64,000 nt of DNA from Microbacterium proteolyticum (GCF_029639405.1 NZ_CP121274.1:682001-746000), one strand, 5' to 3'. Shown: positions 28,498 through 37,730, counted from the first letter of the stretch. The notes: generated by a model from the sequence alone, not told the origin. A program made the numbers and translations.

Positions 28498-29466
28498 TCA
28501 GGTTCGGGGTGGACGGATGCGAGGGGGTCGGGAGGAGCGCAGGATCGGAAGTCGCACCGTGCCCGTGGGGACGGCGTCCGACAGGAGCGCGACCTCGTCG
28601 GGGTTCCATCCGTACGCGTCGCGCACGTGGGCTCCGAGGGTGGCGACGGGCGAGGGCAGGATGACCTCGACGCCCCGGGGCACGCCGACGGCGTTCGGGT
28701 CGAGATCCCGCGCCGCCGCCTGGAGCTGGACGACGAGCGTGCGGACGCGCTCCTGACCGTACGCGGCGGTCGCCAACCGCCAGTCGCCGACGACCACGAG
28801 GGTGCCGGCCGCGCGGCGGCGCGCCGCGTCCAGGCGCGCGCGGGCGACGATCAGCCAGGCCGCGCACGCGGTGACGACGGCCGCGGCCGAGACACCGGTG
28901 ATCATCGCGGGGACGAAGAAGAACCCCGCCAGGACGGTGGCCGAGTCCCACCCCGCGCCCACCCCGATCAGCATCCGCACGACCGAGTAGACCGCGTAAC
29001 CGGCACTGACGATCGCGATGACGAGGAGGGGCCGCGTGGGTTCCGCGGGCGCTCGCAGAGCCGCCCAGGCGCAGGCGGTGCAGGCCACCGCGACCGCGAC
29101 GCCCTTCACCGCCAACGGCGTCGGCTGGGGCACGGTCGTGGACACGACCGCGACGGTCACCGTCAGGGCGAACGCCAGCACACCGGGCTCGAGCGCGCGA
29201 CGTTCGGTGAGCACGCACAGGCCGACGAAGAGCAGGGAGGGGGCGAGGACCATCGCTGTGTCGCCGACGATCTGGAAGACCATGCCACCCCCGGCGCGCG
29301 AGATCACGTAGAGCACGCAGGCGCTCACGGCGCAGACCAGGAAAGCGAGCGTGAACCGGAGGAAGAGCCGCATCGTGCTCGGCCCGCCGAGGTGGGGGAT
29401 GGCGACGAGGAGGACGCTCGCAACGACGGCGATGCTGATCGCGAGCAGCGTCACCGAAAGAGCCAC
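28498..29466 (-). CDS. Seven-span membrane protein with a possible degenerate GGDEF remnant
   Basis: 322 residues. About seven hydrophobic spans fill residues 1-210. The cytoplasmic C-terminus begins RARLDAARRRAAGTLVVVGDW, followed by YGQERVRTLVVQLQAAARD. This resembles the start of a GGDEF domain (xxxDLDxFKxxNDxYGH), but there is no GG(D/E)EF motif and the domain is too short. I infer a decayed diguanylate cyclase or a sensor that lost its output domain. GTG start with a GAGGG box. No operon partner. Confidence 0.7.
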   Translation of the reverse strand: MALSVTLLAISIAVVASVLLVAIPHLGGPSTMRLFLRFTLAFLVCAVSACVLYVISRAGGGMVFQIVGDTAMVLAPSLLFVGLCVLTERRALEPGVLAFALTVTVAVVSTTVPQPTPLAVKGVAVAVACTACAWAALRAPAEPTRPLLVIAIVSAGYAVYSVVRMLIGVGAGWDSATVLAGFFFVPAMITGVSAAAVVTACAAWLIVARARLDAARRRAAGTLVVVGDWRLATAAYGQERVRTLVVQLQAAARDLDPNAVGVPRGVEVILPSPVATLGAHVRDAYGWNPDEVALLSDAVPTGTVRLPILRSSRPPRIRPPRT

Positions 29467-29587
29467 GGCACCCTCACCCCCTGTGTCGCCGTCCGGACCG
29501 GAGGCGAGGATTCAGCGTAGCCCGCACGGTGGACGGTCACGTGCCGCTCGCCCGGGTCTTGACCTGGGTCGCCCGCGCTGTTCGTTC

Positions 29588-29593
29588 TACGCT
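29588..29593 (+). promoter_or_regulatory. -10 element TACGCT, leaderless start of the GNAT gene
   Basis: TACGCT, six bases, then ATG at 29600. Confidence 0.5.
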
Positions 29594-29599
29594 CTTCGG

Positions 29600-30085
29600 A
29601 TGGACTTCATGCTCGAACGGGTCGACGTCGACGATCCGCGGGCCGTCGCCCTGCGCGGCATCCTCGATCTCGATCTGGACGATCGCTACCGCGATGCGGA
29701 TGCCGACGATCCCCCCGGAATGGCCGAGGAGCGCGCAGAGGCCCTCGCGGTTCACGAGGACGAGGTGGTCGCGACCTTCCTGGCGCTGGATGTCGACGGC
29801 ACCGCGCTCGGCCACGTGATGCTGCGTCGCCTCGGCGAGGAGTGGGAGCTCAAGCGACTGATCGTCACCGCGGCCGCGCGCCGACGGGGTGTGGGCCGCG
29901 CGCTCACCGGAGCGGTCGTCGCGCGGGCGCGGGAGGGCGGCGCTCGGCGGGTCATCCTGCAGAGCGGGCGGATGCAACCGGAGTCGCTGGCGCTGTATGC
30001 GGGAGCGGGCTTCACGCCGATCCCCGTGTACGAGCCCTACGTCGCGACGATGCCCGACTCCCTGTGCTTCGAGCGGGTGCTGTGA
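29600..30085 (+). CDS. GNAT-family N-acetyltransferase
   Basis: 161 residues. The acetyl-CoA pyrophosphate loop is RRRGVGRAL, preceded by the strand ELKRLIVT and followed by LYAGAGFTPI, the usual GNAT motif order. The acceptor is unknown. The start is fixed by TACGCT six bases upstream. The stop overlaps the GTG of the phosphotransferase gene (GTGA), suggesting joint function, possibly modification of an aminoglycoside-like or sugar-amine substrate; this is inference from pairing. Confidence 0.9.
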   Translation: MDFMLERVDVDDPRAVALRGILDLDLDDRYRDADADDPPGMAEERAEALAVHEDEVVATFLALDVDGTALGHVMLRRLGEEWELKRLIVTAAARRRGVGRALTGAVVARAREGGARRVILQSGRMQPESLALYAGAGFTPIPVYEPYVATMPDSLCFERVL

Positions 30086-30816
30086 GCATTCCCGACACCC
30101 GTCTCGAGGCACCCGACGTGGTCCGCCGCCTCGCCGGAACCGCCGACCTCGAAGCGGTGTGGGTGAACAAGATCGGCGGGGTGACCTTCCGCGCGACCGG
30201 CCCCGACGGCATCCGTTACGTCAAATGGGGGCCGCAGAACGCCGAGACGTCCATGCGCGCGGAGGCCGAGCGGCTGCGGTGGGCCGCTCCGTACACGCCG
30301 GTGCCCGTGGTGCGGGACGAGGGGCGGGATGCCGCGCACGAGTGGCTCGTCACCGACGCCCTCCCCGATCGCTCGGCGGTGGATCCCCGCTGGATCGCCG
30401 ATCCTGCCCGCGCGGTGATCGCCCTCGGCCGCGGGCTCCGCGCGCTGCACGAGACCCTCCCGGTCGACCGGTGCCCCTTCGCGTGGGGAGTGCCCGAGCG
30501 GGTCGAGAACGCCGCCGTCCGCGGCATCCGCGTGCCGGAGGCGCTGCGAGCCGCGCCGCCGATCGACCGTGCGGTCGTCTGCCACGGCGACGCCTGCGCC
30601 CCGAACACCCTCGTGGACGATGACGGGGAGTGGACCGCGCACGTCGACCTCGGCGCGCTCGGTGTGGCCGATCGGTGGGCGGACATCGCCGTGACCGCGA
30701 TGTCGCTGGAGTGGAACTACGGACCGGGGTGGGAGTCCCCGTTTCTCGATGCGTACGGCGTCGCCGCGGATCCCGTGCGCCAGGCGTTCTACCGCGACTT
30801 GTGGAACGCGACCTGA
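30082..30816 (+). CDS. APH(3')-like aminoglycoside phosphotransferase family protein
   Basis: 244 residues, slightly shorter than typical APH(3') (~260). Kinase-like fold: the lysine region is YVKWGP, the Brenner motif is CHGDACAPNTL, and the metal site HVDLGALGVADR corresponds to IDxGRxGxADRxxD. All catalytic residues are in place. It starts with GTG coupled to the GNAT gene. Such chromosomal genes in soil actinobacteria may or may not confer resistance. I would not call a resistance phenotype from sequence. Confidence 0.9.
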   Translation: MSIPDTRLEAPDVVRRLAGTADLEAVWVNKIGGVTFRATGPDGIRYVKWGPQNAETSMRAEAERLRWAAPYTPVPVVRDEGRDAAHEWLVTDALPDRSAVDPRWIADPARAVIALGRGLRALHETLPVDRCPFAWGVPERVENAAVRGIRVPEALRAAPPIDRAVVCHGDACAPNTLVDDDGEWTAHVDLGALGVADRWADIAVTAMSLEWNYGPGWESPFLDAYGVAADPVRQAFYRDLWNAT

Positions 30817-30826
30817 CCGACCCTCG

Positions 30827-31615
30827 TCAGCCCCCGACGAAACGGAACGCGCCGGTCGCCACGGCGATGGTGAGCGCGGCGGCGATCATCACGATCGCTC
30901 CGGCGAGCGCGACGCCGTCGCGCGGGTGCAGGCGCGAGGGCCGCGACCAGGTGCGGTCGACCGGGGCGCCGAAGCCGCGGGCCTCCATCGCCGTCGCGAG
31001 CGTCGTCCCGCGGCGGACCGCGAACACCAGCAGCACGAACGCCATGCCGAGGAAGCGCCGCACGGCTCCCCGGTCGCCGAGGCCGCGGGCGCGGCGGGCG
31101 AGGGTCATCGTGCGCCAGTCGTCGACGAACAGGCCGACGGTGCGCGCACCGGCGAGCACGCCGAGCACGAACCGGCTGGGGAGCTTGGCGACCTGCGCGA
31201 GCGCGTCGGCGAGCTCGGTCGGGTCGGTGCGGCCGAACAGCAGGATGGTGGGCAGCCCCAGGGCGAGCACGCGCAGCATGACCGCGAGCGACAGCGCGAT
31301 CGAGTCGTCGCTCACGGTGGCGAACAGGAACCGGCCGTAGACCGTTCCCCCCGGCTTCGCATACAGAAGCATGCTGACCCCGGCGACGGGGGCGAACACG
31401 ACCACGGGCACGAGCCGCCGCAGGACCGTCGCGACCGAGAGTCCGGTCAGGGGCACGCACGCCAGTTCGAGCACGATCGCGACCGACGCGCTCACGGGGT
31501 CCAGTGTCGCGAACAGCGGTACCGACAGCACCAGGGCGATGAGGATCTTCGTGACCGGATTGACCCCGTCGAGCCACGCCGCGGTCCGTCCGGCCACGGA
31601 CACCGCCGCGCTCAT
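30827..31615 (-). CDS. ykoC: ECF transporter transmembrane subunit EcfT (YkoC)
   Basis: 262 residues with about five spans. The coupling helices carry the two diagnostic ARG motifs, RRARGLG and MEARGFG, that dock on the ATPase. It is the last gene of the ykoE-D-C operon, overlapping the ATPase stop by 4 bp (ATGA). It forms the scaffold of a thiamine-precursor importer under TPP riboswitch control. Confidence 0.93.
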   Translation of the reverse strand: MSAAVSVAGRTAAWLDGVNPVTKILIALVLSVPLFATLDPVSASVAIVLELACVPLTGLSVATVLRRLVPVVVFAPVAGVSMLLYAKPGGTVYGRFLFATVSDDSIALSLAVMLRVLALGLPTILLFGRTDPTELADALAQVAKLPSRFVLGVLAGARTVGLFVDDWRTMTLARRARGLGDRGAVRRFLGMAFVLLVFAVRRGTTLATAMEARGFGAPVDRTWSRPSRLHPRDGVALAGAIVMIAAALTIAVATGAFRFVGG

Positions 31616-33063
31616 GCGGCCCCCCGCAGTTCGATGCGGTGCTGCCCGAGGTGGCGGACGACGTCGACGTCGTGCGTGACGGCCACGACCGTCCGTCCGC
31701 GCGCGATCTCCCGCTGCAGCAGGGAGACCAGCTCGCTCCAGCCGCGGCGGTCCTGACCGAAGGTCGGCTCGTCGAGCACGATCACCGCGGGCGCGGATGC
31801 CAGGACCGTCGCGACCGACAGCCGCCGCTTCTGTCCGCCCGAGAGCGTGAACGGGTGGGCTTCGGCGAGGGGGGCCAGGTCGAGCCGCTCGAGCAGCTCG
31901 TCGACGATCGCGTCGACCTCGGCCTCCGGCATCCGGAGTGCCCGGGGTCCGACGGCGAGCTCCGCGCGCAGCGTCGAGGCGAGGAACTGGTGCTCGGGCT
32001 CCTGGAACACGGTGCCGATGCGCGTAAGGAGCTCGGTCGACCGCCAGCGCGACGGACGGCGGACGCCCCGCGCCGCGAGCCCCGGCGCGGCGACGACCTC
32101 CCCCGCGACCTCCGGCAGGAGCCCCGCGAGGGTCAGGGCGAGCGTCGACTTGCCCGCGCCGTTCGGGCCCGTGACGACCGTGCCCGCCCCCTCAGGAACG
32201 ACGACGTCGAGCCCCGCGAGCACGGGCGTGCGGCGGTCGCGGCCGATCGTGAGACCGGATGCCGAGAGCGCGGCATCCATCGACGGGGAAGCGGGAGCGA
32301 GCACGGGCAGGTCGACCGGACGCCCCGGCACCCACACGCCCGCGGCGGCGAGCGCCTCACCGTGCTCGGCGAACACCCACGCGGGCGGGCCGTCGGCGAG
32401 CAGCCCGCCGCCCGGCGCCAGGACGATCACCCGCGTGACGAGATCCGCCCACACCGCGGTGCGGTGCTCGATGAGGACGAGGGTCGTCTCGTCGCGGGAG
32501 ACGACGCGTTCCACCGCGGCGCGCACTTCGCGCACGCCGTCGGGGTCGAGGTTCGCGGTGGGTTCGTCCAGCAGCAGCAGTCCCGGGCGCATCGCCAGCA
32601 CCCCGGCGAGCGCGAGTCGCTGCTTCTGCCCTCCCGACAACGCCTTCGTGGGGCGATCGAGCGGCACATCCAGACCCACGGATGCCAGCGCCTCGGCGAC
32701 GCGCGAGGGGATGGCATCCGCCGGCAGCCCGAGGTTCTCGCAGCCGAAGGCGACGTCGTCGCCGACCTTCGACAGCACGACCCCGGACTCGGGATCCTGG
32801 AGGACGAGGCCGATGCGGCCGCGCTGCGCTTCGGGCGGCTGCCCGTCGACGAGGATGCGGCCCGTGGCCTCACCCTCGTCGCTGCCCCCGAGGAGGCCGG
32901 CGAGCCCGGCGAGCAGCGTCGACTTCCCCGCCCCGGACGCACCGAGGAGCAGCACCCGCTCCCCCGGCTCGATCGTGAGTTCGACGCCGCGGGTCGCGGG
33001 CAGGCGTCGACCGGCGTAGCGCCACCCCCAGCCGTCGACCTCGACGCGGGCCGGATGCGGCAT
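31612..33063 (-). CDS. ykoD: ECF transporter double ATPase (YkoD)
   Basis: 483 residues containing two ABC ATPase domains in one chain: Walker A GASGAGKST and LSGGQKQR in the first, GPNGAGKST and LSGGQKRR in the second, with LLLDEPTANLD and IVLDEPTFGQD. Fused EcfA-A' proteins are typical of the YkoD family. The start overlaps the ykoE stop (TGATG). It powers the import of a thiamine precursor, probably hydroxymethylpyrimidine. Confidence 0.94.
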   Translation of the reverse strand: MPHPARVEVDGWGWRYAGRRLPATRGVELTIEPGERVLLLGASGAGKSTLLAGLAGLLGGSDEGEATGRILVDGQPPEAQRGRIGLVLQDPESGVVLSKVGDDVAFGCENLGLPADAIPSRVAEALASVGLDVPLDRPTKALSGGQKQRLALAGVLAMRPGLLLLDEPTANLDPDGVREVRAAVERVVSRDETTLVLIEHRTAVWADLVTRVIVLAPGGGLLADGPPAWVFAEHGEALAAAGVWVPGRPVDLPVLAPASPSMDAALSASGLTIGRDRRTPVLAGLDVVVPEGAGTVVTGPNGAGKSTLALTLAGLLPEVAGEVVAAPGLAARGVRRPSRWRSTELLTRIGTVFQEPEHQFLASTLRAELAVGPRALRMPEAEVDAIVDELLERLDLAPLAEAHPFTLSGGQKRRLSVATVLASAPAVIVLDEPTFGQDRRGWSELVSLLQREIARGRTVVAVTHDVDVVRHLGQHRIELRGAA

Positions 33064-33692
33064 CAGACCTCTCGGCGGCGTTCGCGTCCCGCGGCGAAGC
33101 GGCTGAGCGCACCGCTCGCGGCGAGCGCGCGCACGAGCAGCCACCCCACGACGCCGCCGAGCACCGCGCCCGAGACGATGAGCGTGCCGAGGTAGAGGAG
33201 GTTGAACTCCGCGGTCTTGACGATGTTGCCGGTGAAGAACTCCAGCACCCACGCGCCGACACCGGCGCCGGCGCCGGCGAGCATCGCGACCGGCAGCGAG
33301 AAGCGGAGGTAGAGGAACGCGAGGAAGATCAGCTCTGCGCCGAGGCCCTGTGCGAGGCCCGAGTAGATCGTGCTGATCCCCCACGCGTTGCCGATGAGGG
33401 CCGAAACGACCGCGGCGATCACTTCGACGAGGAGCGCCGCACCGGGCTTGCGGATGATCAGGCCGCCGACGACACCGCCGAGCAGCCAGATGCCGACGGC
33501 GATCCCGCCGAGACCGGGCGTGAGCCCGTCCATCGCGGCGAACCACAGGCCGCCGACGGTGTTCCAGCCCCAGAAGACGAGGCCGATCGCGACACCGAGG
33601 ACGGCGGCGACGACGATGTCGACGACGCGCCAGCGGAAGCGGTCGGACGTGGCGACGACCGGGGTCGTCCGGGCAGACGTGGACGTGTGCAT
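33063..33692 (-). CDS. ykoE: ECF transporter substrate-binding S component YkoE
   Basis: 209 residues, about six spans, of the YkoE family of substrate-capture proteins (WRVVDIVVAAVLGVAIGLVFWGWN start, GGVVGGLIIRKPGAAL, GNAWG). YkoE members bind thiamine or HMP precursors. A GGAGGAGAAG ribosome site precedes the ATG and is the end of a TPP riboswitch, so translation falls when TPP is plentiful. It is the first gene of the operon. Confidence 0.93.
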   Translation of the reverse strand: MHTSTSARTTPVVATSDRFRWRVVDIVVAAVLGVAIGLVFWGWNTVGGLWFAAMDGLTPGLGGIAVGIWLLGGVVGGLIIRKPGAALLVEVIAAVVSALIGNAWGISTIYSGLAQGLGAELIFLAFLYLRFSLPVAMLAGAGAGVGAWVLEFFTGNIVKTAEFNLLYLGTLIVSGAVLGGVVGWLLVRALAASGALSRFAAGRERRREV

Positions 33693-33699
33693 TTCTTCT

Positions 33700-33795
33700 C
33701 CTCCCTGCGCCGGCATGATCCGGATCAGGTTCGACGGTCGAAGCGTGGATCGCTTCCTCTCAGCCCGGCTCACCGGACTCCCGTGGTTGTGGTTC
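33700..33795 (-). ncRNA. TPP riboswitch of ykoE
   Basis: On the minus strand the Thi-box is complete: GGGAGTCCGG, then GGGCTGAGAGG, the P3 hairpin with GAAGCG, the core GAACCTGATCCGGATCATGCC, and the closing GCAGGGA. The Shine-Dalgarno GGAGGAG follows directly, pointing to translational control. Confidence 0.96.
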
Positions 33796-33819
33796 CCGAG
33801 TATAGGCCGGTGCCCGAGG

Positions 33820-33825
33820 TAGCGT
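33820..33825 (+). promoter_or_regulatory. -10 element TAGCGT, leaderless start of the D,D-carboxypeptidase
   Basis: TAGCGT, six bases, then GTG at 33832. Confidence 0.5.
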
Positions 33826-33831
33826 GGGCGA

Positions 33832-35397
33832 GTGCACGACCAGACACCGGCCACACGGCGCGAGCTGCGTGACCGGGTCGATCCGCCCGACGAAGCGGAT
33901 GCCGCGGACGCGGCACCCTCGGCATCCATCGACGACGAGGTCGCCGCCGACGCAGCCCCGCCTACCGATGCAGCCCCACCCGCCGACGCAGCCCCACCGG
34001 CCGACGCACCGGCGCCCGCCGCGCCGGACGCACCGGCCGCCCCGGCACCCGAGCGCGTCCTCATCGGGGCGCCGATCGCGCTGGGCTGGGTCGACCCCGC
34101 GTCGGCGACCGCCCCGCGGCCCGCGCCGCAGTTCGCGCTGACCCCGGCGGGGCCGCGCCCACCCGACCTCCTCGCCGGCCGCCGCCGACGGGCCCTCCGC
34201 CCCGGCACGGTCGTCCCGCCGCTGCTCCTGCTGCTGCTCGTCGCGGTGTACGCCGCCGTCACGCTGCTGTGGCCGTTGAACGCGGTGGCGCCGCGCGTCA
34301 CCCCGCTCGTGGTGCAGCCCGTCGCCGCACCGGCCGCCTCCCTCGCGTGGCCCGCTCAGGGCGAGGCCGCCGTCGCCGTGCAGGGGATGCCCGACGTGCT
34401 GTCGTCGGCCGAAGCCCCCGAGTCGATCGCGAGCATCACCAAGGTCGTGACGGCGCTGCTCGTGCTCGAGCGGCTGCCGCTGGCTCCCGGCGAGCAGGGC
34501 CCGACCTACGCGTTCACGCAGGCCGACAGCGACGACTACTGGCAGTACCGTTTCCGCGGCGAGTCCTCGCTCGACGTGCCCGTCGACGGCACCCTCACCG
34601 AGCTGCAGATGCTCCAGGGCATGCTCATCGCCTCGGCCAACAACTACGCCCAGCGGCTGGCATCCGATCTCTGGCCCTCGAACGCCGATTTCGCCGCGGC
34701 GGCGAACCGGTACCTGAGCGACCGGGGCATCTCGGGCGTGACGATCGTCAACCCCACCGGGATCGAGGCCGGCAACACCGCGACACCCGCGGCCCTCATC
34801 GCCCTCGCCGAGAAGGCGCTGCAGAATCCCGTGATCGCCGACATCGTGCGCACCACCGAGATGTCGCTGCCGGGAGCCGGAACGTTCAAGAACGGCAACC
34901 CCCTCCTCGCAGACCCCGGGGTCGTCGGGATCAAGACCGGCACCCTGGATGCCTGGAACCTGCTGTCGGCGAAAGACCTCACGGTCGGCGGGATCACGGT
35001 GCGCACGTACGCGGCGGTGCTCGGGCAGCCCGGCCCCGACGAGCGCGATCAGGCCAGCCGCGACCTGTACACGCGTCTGGCCGAAGAGGTGCAGCTGCGC
35101 ACCTCGGTTCCGGCGGGGACCGTCGTGGGCAAGGTCTCGACGCTGTGGGGCGAGGACGTCTCGCTCGTCACGGCGGCGGACGCGCAGAACGTCCTGTGGA
35201 ACGGCGCGAGCGCGACGCCCGGCACGTCGTTCACGCTCGGCGACGCGCGCGACGAGGGCGAGACCGTCGGAGAGCTCATCACGACCGGACCCCTGGATGC
35301 CGCCACCGTCGACGTGCAGTTGCAGAGCGACATCGAACCGCCGAGCCCCTGGTGGCGGCTGACCCACCCGCTCGATCTGTTCGGCCTCAACGACTGA
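33832..35397 (+). CDS. Membrane D-alanyl-D-alanine carboxypeptidase (S11-like PBP)
   Basis: 521 residues. A disordered N-terminus holds AAPPADAAPP-type Ala/Pro/Asp repeats and an arginine-rich patch (RRRRALR), then one span (VVPPLLLLLLVAVYAAVTLL) that makes it type II. The extracytoplasmic domain has SITK (S201-K204), SAN (S268-N270) and KTG (K368). This is the full penicillin-binding triad of a D,D-carboxypeptidase that trims peptidoglycan pentapeptides. The GTG start is set by the leaderless promoter. A 44-bp hairpin follows. Confidence 0.93.
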   Translation: MHDQTPATRRELRDRVDPPDEADAADAAPSASIDDEVAADAAPPTDAAPPADAAPPADAPAPAAPDAPAAPAPERVLIGAPIALGWVDPASATAPRPAPQFALTPAGPRPPDLLAGRRRRALRPGTVVPPLLLLLLVAVYAAVTLLWPLNAVAPRVTPLVVQPVAAPAASLAWPAQGEAAVAVQGMPDVLSSAEAPESIASITKVVTALLVLERLPLAPGEQGPTYAFTQADSDDYWQYRFRGESSLDVPVDGTLTELQMLQGMLIASANNYAQRLASDLWPSNADFAAAANRYLSDRGISGVTIVNPTGIEAGNTATPAALIALAEKALQNPVIADIVRTTEMSLPGAGTFKNGNPLLADPGVVGIKTGTLDAWNLLSAKDLTVGGITVRTYAAVLGQPGPDERDQASRDLYTRLAEEVQLRTSVPAGTVVGKVSTLWGEDVSLVTAADAQNVLWNGASATPGTSFTLGDARDEGETVGELITTGPLDAATVDVQLQSDIEPPSPWWRLTHPLDLFGLND

Positions 35398-35403
35398 CCG
35401 ATC

Positions 35404-35447
35404 GCCCCCGCCCGGTGGCGAGGATTCGCGAGCGCGGGCGCGGGGGC
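35404..35447. terminator. GC hairpin after the carboxypeptidase gene
   Basis: GCCCCCGCCCG pairs with CGGGCGCGGGGGC (one extra pair bulged) seven bases after the stop codon. Confidence 0.65.
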
Positions 35448-35528
35448 ACCCGTCCTCCACACCCCTCGTGCGGGTGGATCCCTCCCCGGATACGCCCGCG
35501 GAACGGGCGCCATGTCGGAGGCCCTCGC

Positions 35529-35534
35529 TAGCAT
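35529..35534 (+). promoter_or_regulatory. -10 element TAGCAT, leaderless start of the DUF222/HNH gene
   Basis: TAGCAT, six bases, then ATG at 35541. Confidence 0.5.
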
Positions 35535-35540
35535 GCACAC

Positions 35541-36878
35541 ATGTCCTCCGACAGCTCCCCTGCAGCCCCCACGGGCGGGCCGCCCGCCCTGCGAGCGGTG
35601 CTCGACGAGGTGCTGCGCACCGGTGCCGCGCTCGCCTCGGTGGAGGTGGCGCGCACGCGCGCTCTGGCCGCGGCGGGGCATCTCGCGCTCGATGTGATCG
35701 CCGATCGGGGCGCGACCGGCCGAGCCTCCGAGATGGCGCTGCGCGAGGTCGCCTCCGAACTCGCGGCCGCCGAGAACCTGTCCGACCGCTCGGTCCAGGC
35801 GCAGATCGGCCGCGCCATGACCCTCGTCGACGACTATCCGCAGACCCTCGCCGCGTGGGAGGCGGGGGTCATCACGCGGGCGCACGTCCACGCGATCGTC
35901 GACGTTGGGACCCCTCTCCCCCTCGACGCGCGCGCGGAATTCGATCTGCTCGCCGTCGCGACCGCCGAGGGGCTCAGCCCCGGCCGACTGCGGTCGCGCC
36001 TCGCCGCCCTCGCGGAACGTCTGCAGCCGACCACCCTGACCGAACGGCATCGGCGCGGTCGCGATACACGGTGCGTCCGCGTCGTGACCGGGCAGGACGG
36101 CATGTCCGATCTGGTCGCGACGCTGCCGACGGTCCTCGCCGTGGGCATCCACGACCGCCTCATCCAGCAGGCCCACGCCGTCATCGACGCGCGGAACGAG
36201 ACTCCTGAGACGGGCACGGACGAGCGCACTGCACCACAGCTGCGCGCCGACATCCTCGCCGACCTGCTACTGACCGCCGCTCCCGATGCCGACCCCACCC
36301 GCGTCGATGACGGCCCGGGCATCCTGGGCACGATCCGCGCCCGGGTGCAGGTCGTCGTGCCGGCGTTGACGATGCTGCGGCCGGGGAGGGAGAACCGCGA
36401 CCCCGCCGAGCTCATCGGCCACGGTCCCATCGACGCCGACACCGCCCGCGCCCTCGCCGAGACGACCCCGCTCCCGTGGGACCGGGTCGTCACCCACCCC
36501 GTCACCGGCGCGGTTCTGCACACCGATGTCTACGCCCGCACCGCAGCGATCGACCGGTACCTCCGCGCCCGCGACCGCCACTGCCGCTGGCCGGGTTGCA
36601 CCGTTCCCGCGATCCGCGCCGAGGTGGACCACACCCGCGACCATGCCCTTGGCGGTGCGACCCACGTCGCGAACCTCGCCCACCTCTGCCAGCGGCACCA
36701 CACGCAGAAGCAGTTCACCCGCTGGAGGGTGGACCAGCTCCCCGGCGGTCTCCTTCGCTGGACCAGTCCGACCGGTCGCACCTACACCGACGAACCGCTC
36801 CCGTACTCGCCCGCCGTCCGCTTCCTCCCCGATGACCCGCCTCCGCCCGAGCCGGACGACTCACCGCCACCGTTCTGA
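35541..36878 (+). CDS. DUF222 / HNH endonuclease (13E12 repeat family) protein
   Basis: 445 residues. The N-terminal ~310 residues are the alpha-helical DUF222 domain. The C-terminal HNH domain reads RDRHCRWPGC, EVDHTRDHALGG, then LCQRHHTQK, so the metal-binding and catalytic His/Asn framework is complete. The tail is Pro/Asp-rich (PPPPEPDD). The family is often multicopy in actinobacteria and has no assigned role; linkage to mobile DNA has been suggested, but I see no mobile element here. Start fixed by TAGCAT. Confidence 0.9.
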   Translation: MSSDSSPAAPTGGPPALRAVLDEVLRTGAALASVEVARTRALAAAGHLALDVIADRGATGRASEMALREVASELAAAENLSDRSVQAQIGRAMTLVDDYPQTLAAWEAGVITRAHVHAIVDVGTPLPLDARAEFDLLAVATAEGLSPGRLRSRLAALAERLQPTTLTERHRRGRDTRCVRVVTGQDGMSDLVATLPTVLAVGIHDRLIQQAHAVIDARNETPETGTDERTAPQLRADILADLLLTAAPDADPTRVDDGPGILGTIRARVQVVVPALTMLRPGRENRDPAELIGHGPIDADTARALAETTPLPWDRVVTHPVTGAVLHTDVYARTAAIDRYLRARDRHCRWPGCTVPAIRAEVDHTRDHALGGATHVANLAHLCQRHHTQKQFTRWRVDQLPGGLLRWTSPTGRTYTDEPLPYSPAVRFLPDDPPPPEPDDSPPPF

Positions 36879-36935
36879 TGACCTCGACCCTCCCCCTGCC
36901 GAATCGCCGTCCGGCGTGGACGCGTGCGCGCCGCG

Positions 36936-36941
36936 TAGCCT
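36936..36941 (+). promoter_or_regulatory. -10 element TAGCCT, leaderless start of the SDR gene
   Basis: TAGCCT, six bases, then ATG at 36948. Confidence 0.55.
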
Positions 36942-36947
36942 CGATGC

Positions 36948-37613
36948 ATGCCCCTCGTCCTCGTCACCGGCGCCGAGCGCCCGAACAGCATCGCCGCCGC
37001 GATCATCCCCCGGCTGGAAGCAGACGGCTGGGACGTCGTCACCAGCGAGCTGCGCTCCGGCGACTACCCCTGCGACCTCGCGAGCCCGACCGCTCCGACC
37101 GAACTCGTCGAACGCGTCTCCCGCGACCGCGGACCGATCCACGCTCTCGTCCTGAGCCACGCGCACGACGAGGAGTCCGGCATCCTCGACACCACCGCCG
37201 AGAGCTTCGATCGCCACCTCGCCGTCAACGCCCGTGCGACCCTGCTCCTGATCTCGGCGTTCGCCCGGCAGGTCGACGAGACGGGCGGGGCGATCGTCGC
37301 GTTCACGAGCGACCACACCACCGGCAATCTGCCCTACGGCGCATCGAAGGGCGCCCTCGACCGCATCGTCATCTCGGCCGCGCGAGAACTCGGACCGCGG
37401 GGCATCTCGGCGAACGTCGTGAATCCGGGTCCGATCGACACCGGGTGGATGGATGCCGAGACCCGCGAGTCCCTGACCGCGCACCACCCGCTCGGTCGGT
37501 TGGGCACACCGCGCGACATCGCCGGGATCACGGCGTTCCTCCTGTCGGACGAGGGCCGTTGGATCAGCGGTCAGCTCCTCCACGCCGACGGCGGGTTCTC
37601 CGCGCGGTACTGA
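36948..37613 (+). CDS. Short-chain dehydrogenase/reductase
   Basis: 221 residues, shorter than usual. The cofactor loop is TGAERPNSIA instead of TGxxxGIG, as in the enoyl-reductase-like 'atypical' loop. The catalytic YGASKGA and the PGPIDTGWM segment are normal. S in TSDH occupies the catalytic serine region. The substrate is unknown, and FabI-like or 3-oxoacyl reductase activity is possible. It stands alone between the HNH gene and the thiamine riboswitch. Confidence 0.88.
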   Translation: MPLVLVTGAERPNSIAAAIIPRLEADGWDVVTSELRSGDYPCDLASPTAPTELVERVSRDRGPIHALVLSHAHDEESGILDTTAESFDRHLAVNARATLLLISAFARQVDETGGAIVAFTSDHTTGNLPYGASKGALDRIVISAARELGPRGISANVVNPGPIDTGWMDAETRESLTAHHPLGRLGTPRDIAGITAFLLSDEGRWISGQLLHADGGFSARY

Positions 37614-37655
37614 GCGCGCGGCGCGCCGACGTCCGCCGTGCTAGCGTCGCCCGCA

Positions 37656-37730
37656 GTGACACGGGGTGCCCCACGGGGCTGAGAACACACCCGTCGAACC
37701 TGATCTAGTTCGTACTAGCGAAGGGATGTC
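37656..37730 (+). ncRNA. TPP riboswitch of thiM
   Basis: ACGGGGTGCCCC, GGGCTGAGA, GAACCTGATCTAGTT and the closing AGCGAAGGGA form a complete Thi-box. The Shine-Dalgarno AAGGGA is inside the 3' end, so TPP binding would hide it. Confidence 0.96.

Noticed and set aside
30082..30816. Acquired antibiotic-resistance gene
   Set aside because: Codon usage and GC match the neighbours, there is no mobile element, and the family is common in soil actinobacterial chromosomes.
35541..36878. HNH gene as part of an intron, intein or defence island
   Set aside because: It is a free-standing DUF222 protein with its own promoter; flanking genes are housekeeping.
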